Shown piece by piece: positions 23,001 through 35,000 of a DNA stretch of 64,000 nt. How positions within the stretch are numbered: the first letter of the stretch is position 1; each line of letters starts with the position of its first letter. The DNA lies in NCBI GenBank assembly GCA_000149265.1, contig CH001992.1, positions 996,561 to 1,060,560 on the forward strand, written 5' to 3'. The position numbers were made by a program, and so were the translations under genes. The notes beneath the pieces were generated by a model. It had not been told where the DNA came from. It did no database searches and worked only from the letters and a program-made list of their open reading frames with translations. Origin of the DNA: Ciona savignyi. Taxonomy: Eukaryota; Chordata; Ascidiacea; Phlebobranchia; Cionidae.

Positions 23001-26000
23001 CGAAAATGATGGCTACGAAACGGCCATGCAAGAATTATTCGAAAGATATGGCCAACCCCATATAATAGCACGACGGTGCGAGAGCTTGTTGCAGGAATTC
23101 CCGAGGGTGCCCGCAGATGACCCCGAAGCGCTGGAGAAATTGGCCGTTCTGCTCCGAAACTGCTGCGCGTCCCTGGAAAAGACAAGGGTAAAATCGACGG
23201 TAGACTCTGTTGGCTTCATATCGACGCTGGTCAACAAGCTGCCATTGGAACTGAGAAAGAAATGGATATCCAAGTCGCTGAGTATACAGGACAAAACAGG
23301 TGCGGTAGCTGTTTTTAAAGACTTTGCTAACTTCGTTAGAGAACAGAGTCGCGAAGCTAACTCTGTGTATGGAAAGTGTTTACTGCTAAAGTCCACAAAC
23401 CCTGTAGTAACTACCGCACGAAAACCGAAAGTGTCGGCTTATAACGTGAACGTGACTGCCGAATTTCCCACTGCTGCCGCTCCCACTCCGAAACCGTCCG
23501 GGCTGCAGTGCCCTGTCTGCAAGAAACCACATTTGATTGGCGCCTGCCGCGACTTCAAGGATAAATCGTACGAGCAACGTAAGCGCGTAACCCGGGAATG
23601 CGGCCTATGCTTTAAATGCCTAAAGGCAGGCCATTCCGTGCGAGAATGCCCACATAAAATCAAATGCAGTGTAGAAGGTTGCACCGGCAACTTCCACCAC
23701 ACCTTGCTCCATGACCCGAGATGGATCATCAGACCCGCAGACCGAATTGAAAGCAACACGACCGTTAAAGCATGCATGCACTCGCTTAGCGCTAAGAAAA
23801 ACACCGTGGTACCGACTTCCGCATATTTAGACATTGTCCCCGTACGCGTTAGAAGCGGAGGCAAAGAGACGAGAGTGTACGCTCTTCTCGATTCCGGAGC
23901 GAACCGCACATTCTGTGACCGTCGACTGGCCGATCAGTTACAAGCTACGCCGACTGGTCGCGCCGCGAACTTTGACCTGTGTACAATGACTACTTCCGAA
24001 CCGATCAATGTTAAAACGACTTCCGTCTCGTTAACTGTTCTTCCGCTTGCTGGCGGCGAAGAGCTTAACCTGCCCGACGTTGCGCTCATTAAGGAAATTC
24101 CCGCTACACCGAGCAAGATTCCAGAGCGCAATAAACTGAACCGATATAAGTACCTTCGTGGAGTGGACCTGCCACAAATTCCCGATGGTGAAGTGATGCT
24201 GTTGATCGGCAACGACAACGCAATGGCACACCGGTGCCTGGAAAGTCGCTTCGCACCAAATCCACGCGAGACGCCTGACGCTATCCGGACCCCCCTAGGC
24301 TGGCTGTTAAAAGGACCGTCGCTGGACAGCTTGCCGAACGAAGAGGGTGCAGCCGGATTCTTACTTCAAGCCACAGCGGGCTCAGGAAGTGACGAGGCGA
24401 TAAAGGACTTACTCATCAATGACGTTGGTGATGTGTTCCCCTCCTCCGATACTGCTGCAACCGACGACGTTGAAACATTGATGTGCTGGCTTCGAAGCCA
24501 CAAGGAGGCGTCGGAGTTTGGCATGAAGTACTCAAAAGAAGACGTCATGGCTTACGATATAATGACGCGCCGAATTGAAAGAGTTGAAGGCCACTACCAA
24601 CTTCCGCTGCCATGGAAAGACGACAGCACCGTTTTACCGGATAGCCTGCCAATGGCAAGGAGCAGACTATCAAGTTTGAAGAAGCGACTGGCGAGAGATG
24701 TCGATTTTTCCGTAAAGTATACGAAATACATGACGATGATGTTGGACAATGGGTACGCAGAAGTAGTGCCAGAGGACGAAGTGAATACTACCAACAAGTT
24801 ATGGTACCTCCCGCATCACCCTGTAATTAACCCAAAGAAACCAAGTAAGGTTCGTATCGTGTATGACTGTGCGGCGAAATGCGAAGGACAATCTATAAAT
24901 GACAAGCTGATGAAGGGCCCTGATTTAGTGAACCCGCTGGTAGGGGTGTTGATGAGATTCCGCAGAGAACGCGTGGCTATCGTATCCGACATAGAAGCAA
25001 TGTTTCATCAAGTTCTGGTTGCCCAAAAGGATCGTGACGCTCTGAGATTCTTGTGGTGGCCAGGAGGCGACCTGACCAAATCACCCGTTCCGCACCGCAT
25101 GAAAGTGCACCTGTTTGGCGCCCGCTCGTCACCGTGCTGCGCAACTTTCTGCCTGCGCGAAACTGCCAGAGAATTTGGCAAGTTTTTTCATCCACAAGTG
25201 GCCGAAGTTGTAAAGAATAACTTTTATGTGGACGACTGCCTCGTAACCGCCGTTGATGATCAAGCCGGCATCCAACTGGTGAAGGATTTACGTAATCTAC
25301 TTTCAATGGGTGGCTTTAAACTGACGAAGTGGCTATCCACTAGTGTCGCTGTGATGGAATCCGTTCCGGCCGATGATCGAGCAAAGGTGATTCAAGATAT
25401 TCCGCTAGGAGGAGAGGTACATGAACGTGTTCTGGGAATCAATTGGTGTGTCCAAGACGACGAGTTCAGATTCGACATCACTATCCCGACAAAGCCGCTG
25501 ACACCGAATCACCTTCTGAAAATCAACCCTACAATTACTCCGCCACCGACAGTGACACGTAGTACAGATTGCTACGCCCGACGACGCTACCGAGTTGTCC
25601 AGTATCTCGCTGACGAGTTCTGGAAACGCTGGATCCAAGAGTACCCTCGATCAATAATCTCTCGACAGAAATGGCACGAGCAAAAGGACAATGTTGCTGA
25701 AGGAGATGTTGTACTCCTTGTGGACAATTCCGCCCCTCGAGGACAATGGCCTCTAGGCCGCGTGAACAGCTTGTTTCACGACAAACATAAGATCGTTAGA
25801 AGCGTCGAAGTGAAGACTGCCGCTGGGTTAATGAAGCGGCCTATCGCAAAACTTTTGCGTGATCGTGAGCGAGCGAGAGAGGAGCGCCCCATGACTTGGC
25901 ACGGCGTTACGCCTTATTGTATATATTGTGTATATTTTTTTTGTTTTTTATTCTTCGTTAAAAATGTGCCTCGAATCTTTTCTTCGTGTAAAAAAATTGA

Positions 26001-29000
26001 AACTGCTTTGATGACGCATTTTTCCATTTTTGGCGGGGGAGGATGTAAGATATCTCGACCCATTAATGTTTTATTGATGTCTATGATAAATCATAAATTG
26101 CATCACAACCAAATTACGTCACAATGGGAGTTTGTGTTACCATATCTATACCCGACCGCGTGTTAGAAAATGCTTCCTTTTTGATTTAGTCACCGTACAG
26201 TCTGCAGCACAGTAATTTATCTGATACCGTGTATTTTCCGTTCCGGTTCTAAAGCCAAAGTTTGGTGAGTGTAATTGTTTACTATTTCATACGTACACCC
26301 GTCAATTATTGATTTTGGTCCCTTTATTTTTAATTTACAGAAAACCGTATCATCCCTCCGTATCATCCCCACTGCGTAACATCTCCGTCCATATCGTCCC
26401 TGTCCCCTCCGTTCCGCATCTGTAACCGTTTGAACTCTGATCGCCAATTATAATTCGAGGACACAAACTGTCTGTTCTTTTATTCGATACGAGTTATTTT
26501 CAAACCAAAGCAACCCCGTTACTCCACCCGCGGAAGTAACAATTATAATGTTTAACTGTATACAGTTGGTATATGGTCTGTAAATTTACTTTGTGCGTCC
26601 GCCCTTTTCCTGTGACTTTTTTATGGTAATTTATTATCAGCTTAATATTTGTATAAGAAAGACTGATGAAGCCCATTTAGGCAAAATATCACTGTTTTAA
26701 AACTTTTGGGAGTCGTAATAAGCCATTTGACCTTCGGAATTTACCCAATGCAGTGTGTATTTGTTAAAGTGTTATATTGGAATAGGTTCTTGGGGAAAAA
26801 AGACACACGGTAAAGGCTTAGATAAATCCAAGTAACACGTATCTGACAGCTTGATAAACGAGCTAGCAAATTAGGGCCTCTCTAAGTACGCATAGGTGGA
26901 GAAATTAGTTTGGAGTATATCCAAATAAGGCAACAAAAGAAAGTGTTCAATGCAATCTGCAAGTTTAATTTGCTTGAAATAATTATGTTGGCCAAATGCT
27001 TGCCACACCACAACTAAGGTATTACGAACGACAACGAAACCATTAACACGCAACGAAACCAGCATTCCACTTTTAAACCTACAAGTTCGACCCAAAGGAT
27101 ATCAAAACTTTCAAAAAAAAACATGTTAGAATTTACTGTTACTTGAATTAACATCATTTAAATAAAAGCTAAAGAGCTGGCAATACTCAGATAAAAGGAT
27201 GCCATAGAAGATACTTTGCAGCTGTGCCAAATTACCGCGACTCGGACTATCTTAGATGGCACGTTCGTGCTATGAAGGGCAAATAAAAATCGGAGAGCTG
27301 ATTTATTGATGACCGGCCGCTGTCTAGGATTGATGGCCTTAACGACAGAACACATCGGCTACAAACGTGGTGTCCGCATCTGGACATTTGAGCAATTTAT
27401 ACTCCCATGTAAGTATAAGGCAGACGGCAATCTTTTTAAAATGCCTCAGTTGGTATCATTTTCACAAATAGATTATACGTTATCGTTCTTTTTGTGTACC
27501 AGTCGGAAATCAGTTTTCTGAACAGCTTCGAAGTTAAGTTGCACGACATGGGCTTTAAAGCGTATAATTTCGCGTCCGCTGTACGGTAACTTTATCTTGG
27601 TATGCATTGTATAAATCTGCAATTTTTCCAGCTAATCGAATTTTGCGGTTACATTCGACTCGGCTAATGTGAAAATCACCATTTCCAGGTTGAATGCGCA
27701 TTTCTTGCGTAAAAAGGGCATTAAAAATCAATTATTACCGCAGCTGCGTTGCTAAATAAAGCAGTTATGGCCCAAAACATTGAGTCTAGATATCGAGGAA
27801 CTTATCCTCAGATTAATTGAAAAATGTCCTTAAAGAATTTAAATTCGAAAGAATCTATAGGGTTGATCGAACAGCACCGCGTAATAGGCGGCCATTTCAA
27901 TACTTTATAGGCGTTAATGCGGACAAGGTTACCGTCACCTAATCCGGAACACCGGTGTGAAAAAATACTGGCCAGCAGATCAAAGGGGTTGCCGGAATTC
28001 CTGACCCAGCTGACCAAAGGGTNNNNNNNNNNNNNNNNNNNNNNNNNNNNNNNNNNNNNNNNNNNNNNNNNNNNNNNNNNNNNNNNNNNNNNNNNNNNNN
28101 NNNNNNNNNNNNNNNNNNNNNNNNNNNNNAGGTAGATCAAGAGAAAATAGTGGATCGGGTTACATGCCAAGAAGCACTTAATATTGCAATCGTGTAATTT
28201 AATACAAAGATATATCGATACCTGGGTAAGTATTTGGCACTTAACACTCTAATATTGGATTCAAAACCGGATATGAGCAAAGATAGCAAAGTGGCATTTT
28301 TAAGTCTAGTCAAAGAATAAAATGCAGGTGTAAGCCTTGTCTGCGTATTCTTGAGGTCAAAGTTGAAAGGTCGGTGCACGCTTAACGCTAATGGCGCACC
28401 TGTGAATAGCTTTCTCCGATTCAAGCATGCAAAACGTCGCACCGGGGATAACACGAGCATGGAAATCGATTTACAGGCGGTTTATTATTTCTATTTTACC
28501 ACCAATATCTCGTCTTATAGTTCAAAAGTTAAAATTTGGTAAAAGTAAAGTCCAATGTCATAGTTTATATGTTGCAACGACGCTTTGGAAACGGCAGCAA
28601 TTCACCCTTTAACTGTAAAACAGCACCTAATTACAATACTCGATTAGTCGACGCAAAGAGAGAAAGTAGCTCATTATAGAAAGGTGGCAAAACCAAAGAA
28701 CTCAGCACTGTGGTTCCATGCACCAAGAGTTCGGTCTCTGTTCAACGAATAAACGTTACGGTTGGGTGAATGAAGACTGCGTTGTTATGGGGTAATTAAT
28801 GTGTTTGTTCAGAAGAAGCGCAGTATCCAGCAGTAAACATGCCTATGAATCAACATTACGTACGTTAATTATAAAATGCATATTTTCCTATCAAATTTAA
28901 CACCCCCAACGTTTCTAACTTTAGTGAATTTGACATTGAGAAATACGCCGTCGGTGGGCGCAACTCCACGGGATGACAGGGTTAAACCACCGAAATCGAT

Positions 29001-32000
29001 ATTTTTGCCGAGGAAACCGAGGTGTCGAAACTTCACATTACATTCCGAATAACTCGCGAAGTATTTAATTATTAAACAATTTCGGGTCTATATTGATTGC
29101 CATTAATATTGAACGATTATAGATTAGTGTTGTTGTAGTGTTTTTAAATACTGACAAAGAAAATATAAACTGAGTGGATATTTTTAGACTTATCGCTACA
29201 ATCGAACCGATAACCTATAAACAGATGGGTCTAGTTTTTAGGTTAAGAGTATTTAAAGAAGTAAATTTCGACTTGATGAATCACAAAATCCATTCAGTGC
29301 AGCCTTTCAGTACTATCTGTACTGTAGGACTCCAGATCGTAATCTGATCGACAGGAAGCTGTGTGACGTCACAATGACGTCAATAGGAGTGTGCTGCTCA
29401 ACAAATGTGATGGGATTTTTGCTTTTGCTTTGGATTTCGGAAAGCGTGTTTGAAGAGCACATTTGAAACAAACGACTTAACTTTGACACGAGGGATATAG
29501 TTCAGGTGCACAGCATGTAACTGAATAACAAGGGAGGAATAAAGACGCACCACAAACCTGTAATACAACCCTGTTACTGCGGAAATAACTCAACGCTTGA
29601 TCTCTAAAAACATGGTCTGCTGATTACCAGAATATGGCTTTAACTCTTTCTTATGGTACAAAAAAGACAACGAATAAAGAAACTTTTTTTAACGAATAAG
29701 GCAGGATACCACCCAATTGCTTAGCAGGATAACACTATACAACACATTTCAAAAGCACTTTGTACTTTGTATGTTTTTTGTCGCATATGATGCAAGAGTT
29801 TTGGCAGGAATATACTTTCATCAAAAAATCACATCGAAATATTTTACAGCCAGGTTGGCTCGTCGGAAACTTATATGCTTGTTACGTAGTTCAACAGGTG
29901 CGAAGTGTCAATTTAGACTACTGGCCACCATTTGATACCTGGTGCTGTGGTAAGTGCACGGAGGGATCACTTGTGAACATTTATGGAACACTGCAAAGTG
30001 CCTTCTTCAAATATAATAGCAAACGCAGATTACTGTAACTATATCTTTCATAAACGCTTTAAAGGGGCGGTGGCGTGAAAACACACGACGTACGCGCTGA
30101 AATAAAATCACAAGAAAAAGTAGAGTCCGCAAAAACTTATTTTCGCCTAAAATGCAAGGAGTAACAGGTGGATTTCAGGGTACACGCCCTGGAGACAACA
30201 CAACGCTGGAAATGAAAAATAGCCACAGCGTTTCTCCACCGACGTGGCATTGAAAGATAATGAAGCGTATTCTAACGTTGATGGATCTAGTAAACATCAA
30301 TGACAATGCAACTGCTGTTAAAGTTTAAGTTCTACACTACTGAAAACTGTTTTCGGGTTGAATTTATACAAAAATCTTCTCTTTTGCTCGAGCATAATAT
30401 GTTATTCCGATTATTATATTATTTTTCAGGTCAAAAATCGGCACGTTGTGGAATTTATCTACGTCAGCCAGCAGTAGCGGGAAGGCGACGTTGAAACGCG
30501 GGTTAGGCACGTAAGACAAACACAAGGATGGGATTCGATTACCACATGTTGCCTCTGTGAGCAGATAAATCATTCGTTGAAGAAAATGGGGAAAACTATT
30601 CGACCAAGTTCAAGCAGGACAAGGAACAAAGAAATTCATCTCCACATTTTTTAACTTTTCATTAATAACTTTCTATGAAAAGGGTTGTGCAAATTGATGT
30701 TTGTAGAACGTTTATTTACATTAACCTGGTATTGTTCGAATTTCGACTCCCGGTACCTGGTAGGCTTACAGGCTACTGTAGGCTACATACCATTACATGC
30801 ATATGTGGTGTGCTAGCATTTACAGTTAAAACCGTCGTGGCACGTAAGTCACAATTATTAAAATTATCATATTATTCAAATATTGTTAGTCGCAATATGC
30901 AAATATCCCTGTTTCCGGAAACAATAAAATTCGGATAAAATATTCCGGACAGTTATTTATGGCTCATCTTTTAAGTACCTTATGTTTAAGAGCATTGCAA
31001 AAAATAGAGAAACTATATTAATACGGGCGCGCGCGGTATACCGAGGACATAGATTTATAAATTCCAAGAAATTTCCTTGAAATTTTATGGCTTTGTTGTT
31101 TACCCTCTCCATTTCGATGACTGTGGTCTGCCCATAAAAGTAAGGTTTAAGGGGAATCGATGCGATGGGCAAATAACAGGTATGAATACAATAGCGCATG
31201 ATTACAGGAATTTGGCGCATTTTATGGAAACATATATTTGCTTGGTTTCCTGGTTCATTTAAGTGACAGGTTTTCTCTTTGAGTCGGTTACCAAACGCGT
31301 TCCATTCAAATATATAAAAGCTGTTCGCAGTTTTCAAGAAAGAATTAAGTTTGATGGATGATATTGAACACGATTTTTGACTCGCCTTCGTTCGTTAAGC
31401 CATTATAGACTTATATTGATAACCTATAACCCATCAACGTGTGAACATTTCTTACTTTGAGGTGAAATTGCGATTGGAGCAAAATAATTTATGATCAAAG
31501 ATACACCTCCACGCAACGTCTGGGTTCTTAGTGTTAAAATTTACGTCTCAATGAGCAAGATTGCTCTATGGGTTCACAACCTTGTCATCGCCAACTTAAT
31601 GCAGCCAGATCTCCGTCAACGGGACGCGGCTGACTTAGCAATGGCGTGGCGTTATTACTGGCCAAATGGTGAAACTAATGAGCGAAAAGCTCAATTCTGA
31701 AGGTGCGCGCTTAAACTAAATAGCCACTAAACAAACATTTCAAACAACTTTTTTAAGCTAATTGCTCGATATTTTTAGCAGTATTACTGGTTGAACAAAA
31801 AGTTTGCCGAAAAAGAAAGTGGTATGAAGTGTAAAGTAATAATAGGAAAATGGCGGATAATATATCAGGCGGCTGTGAGCAGGAATTCCACTTATCAAGA
31901 GCTGCTCAACATAACTGGTACATTACCATAACAGTTTTAAATCTTGAGCAATACGCTTCAATGAAGAAAACACAAGCATACCTTCAACTTCTAAATTCTA

Positions 32001-35000
32001 AAGTTTTATGCATAAATCTTTTCAGTTTTTAATCACAAGATCAATATTGAAGAATACAAATTCAGCTTATATAGACGATAAACACAGCATGGTGGGCGGC
32101 ATCGACAGCTAATGGGGATGCAAAATTTAACAGCTAATATTAAAAATATAAAATTTAATTCTTTTGAAATAAACATGATATGCTGGGATGAATCTTTAGC
32201 TGCTCTTAAATGAGAAAATTACCCACGAAGCTCAGAGCGAGACGGTATTTTTTTGTCGACAGAAATCCGATTTATCGCAATGCAGGTGAAAGAATGGGTT
32301 GGTAACACAATCTTAGATTCCGAGGAAGGTCAAGTACACGGTCCATTTTACAGACCAGACTCCCAGGCTCTTGGTTTAAAAAACTTAGAATGCCGACAAC
32401 GAAGCTCATTGGTCAAATGGATTTAATAGGACTGCAAACTACATGAAATGGAAATAACATAAATAAACAAGCAAGTTTTAAACACGCCAAGATCGGACTT
32501 ATTGTATTGGGTTTGATATTTACAAAACTCCTGATGTTAAAAATTATAAATGAATTCTTATTTCTTTCTTTTTTATTTGGATTTATTAAGTCTAAGGGGG
32601 AATTTTGAATTATCCGCATTTTATTTTATTGGAATTTCAAAATTATTAAGGATATATACAGAAACAAACTAAAGAAGACTAAATCAATTTTTATTTTGTC
32701 TTTGCAGTTGAAACATGTTTCTCCCAACTTTTAAGCTAATTTACTGTGGCCATCTGGCTACTAAATCGGCCTGCGTTCTTGTTTTGGTCAGCAATGCAAC
32801 GTCTTGCATCTGTAAGCAAGTGGACAACGCGGCAGCTTTAAGGTCGGTCTATTTTTAACGTCGAGTAATTTTAGTATACACAATTACGTTAATTTGGTAA
32901 CAATTGACTCTTCTGCTTAGAGCGGGGGGTCTGACTCAAGTCCTTAACTTGATGGTTGGTAAATCAGGCATAGATAAGGGTTTGTTGAAACTAAAAACAT
33001 GTTCAAGGGCAGTTGCGACTTGTGCGTCTACGACTTGGCCATTGTAATGAAACAAAAACCACAACGAAGCGTAAAAATCGGAATTTTTCGCGATGACCAT
33101 TGTTTTGCCTGCACACAGACCCTCAACATCTGCCGGAGATTTTTGACAAAAGTGGACATCGCCCAGATGGCCACTGAAGCGATTACCTTAATAAACTTAC
33201 TTTACAAAGGTGACATTATATATTAAACACAATTGTTTACACAAATTTGAATTAACTTTTTTTATAAATTAAAATTGCCCAGCTAGCGTATAAAACGAAT
33301 TGCACCATTTACACGGAGACCCGAGCGAACACGAAGCTTTGGCCTTCTCGTATTCCAAATAAAGATAACGTAATGAAGATGTAATTTTGACTGGTTTTAC
33401 ACTCCAGTGAGAATGTGGAGCGAGCATGCACTAATCAACGTCAAGTTGGCATCGATTTAAGGCAAGCCGGAACAGACTATTGTGAAAAGCTATTTCACTT
33501 TGGCGAGTTGGTTCACTCCACTATATCAAACACCTAATTTTCGGAGGTGCTGGATAGGAGCTTCAACTAATTGACGCGTTTCTTGGCATAGGCTGCGATT
33601 TTTAGCATCATTAGACACGCTTGACGATTTCAGGTCACGTGAGCACCATACCTCGTTATGCACCGCCGACGGAGACATAATATAAAAGTTTAACTCACTG
33701 ATTGGTGTGTCCTCAGGGTGCACCCTCAGTTCAAGTTTCATGTGCATTCGTGTGCAAACTCCTCCCTGGAGACTCTCGATGCCAGATTTGCTACCGTCAG
33801 ATGTCGCTGCAAAAAAAGCAATAAGCTATTAACTCGGCCTTAAGCAATGCATATCGATTAAAAATGTTTAATTTGGTCTATCAATATTAAATAACATTCA
33901 CTTGTACGTTTGATCTTATAGAAGTGTTATTGTTATGTTAAGATTTTTAAGTACAAATGCGGCCAGGTGCTTTTGTTTTGTTTAAAACAGTAGACAATCT
34001 AATAGGTCATCAGTTGCAAAGGGCTGGGTGTATGGGAAAATTGTTTCAAGATATCTGCAAGACCTGTTCCCATGACTAACCACTTGTGGTATCTCTATAT
34101 CTGCTTTGTGCTAGTCCAAGCAGGCCATTACGGAACTACTGGTCACTGTGAAGCAACAGAGCGTGGATAAAAACTAGATTGCGACATAGCATTATGTGCG
34201 CTCTTTTAGACTTTTCATTACTTTTTAAGCGAATTTACACTTATTTACACGTTTTCATTGGTCATTTGTTGTAAAAAGTGTTTTATATTTTTAACTGTTG
34301 ACCGATGTAGGCTTCTCACCGTGTGTCTGCACGTTTGTCGTATTTCTGGGCAGTACTGACATTTTTAGACAAACGTTTGTTTCCGACGGGTGGTTTGTTG
34401 TTGGTTGTCGCCTGTGGTTAGCTGTACCGGGCCTACTAGGCCAGCGAAATGTTTTCTACGCGGAAATGTAAACACTAGGGAACATCAGATAAATCTGCAT
34501 CTTAAAACGCGCATTCTTGTATTATAAATCAATCACCAGAAAAATGTGGGAACTTAATGAAAGGTAATTCACATTATTAGAATAATTAAGATTCCTATCC
34601 ATTTAATAAATTAATTAGCTGTGCAACTGCCACGTGACACACTACACGCATGGATGGGTTTGAACGACAGAAATTTCTGTTTGATCGGAAAGTTAAAAGC
34701 ACAGGTCCCTTTCATGTTTGGTTGAAAGCTATTTAAAACAAGGCATCGATGGATATGCCAGAGCTGGAACGACAACTATACTACTGCCATGCTTTTAAAC
34801 GACAGGTATTTTTAACAGAACACTAAAGGTTCGTATTATTTGAATATCGGTGGAATTTTTAAGTAACGTTTTAAAATGTTTTCAAATAATTATGCAGATA
34901 GCTTAGAGCCATTGCACAAAAACAACATTTTATGGTAAAATTAACCCAAGAAGCCCATAGTTGCCGGTAAGTGTCTCGGGTAAATTGACTCGGTTAATCG

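Larger units (their letters stand above)
21484..26541 (+). mobile_element. BEL/Pao LTR retrotransposon, internally deleted, recent
   Basis: 5058-bp element: LTR 21484-21981, a single 1376-codon frame 22036-26166, a polypurine tract GCGGGGGAGGA at about 26034-26043, and LTR 26044-26541. LTRs begin TG and end CA and are identical in my line-by-line comparison; the flanking duplication is perfect. No clear tRNA primer-binding site with a TGG start is seen after the 5' LTR. The element lies antisense to the ephrin gene. Lack of RNase H and integrase means it must have been moved by proteins of an intact relative. Confidence 0.93.
21204..33698. other. Ephrin intron 3 (12.5 kb) with BEL insertion
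   Basis: GT-AG intron in the minus direction. It holds the complete BEL/Pao element (21484-26541), the assembly gap at 28023-28129 and a pair of CRE palindromes at 29364-29382. Without the BEL element it would be about 7.4 kb. The remainder is unique-looking, AT-rich, and shows no other exon I can support. Confidence 0.75.

Noticed and set aside
33526-33698. Extension of ephrin exon 3 past the GTGAGT donor
   Set aside because: The frame runs on to residues NFYIMSPSAVHNE, but the later donor GAG/GTATGG is phase 0 and exon 4 needs phase 1.
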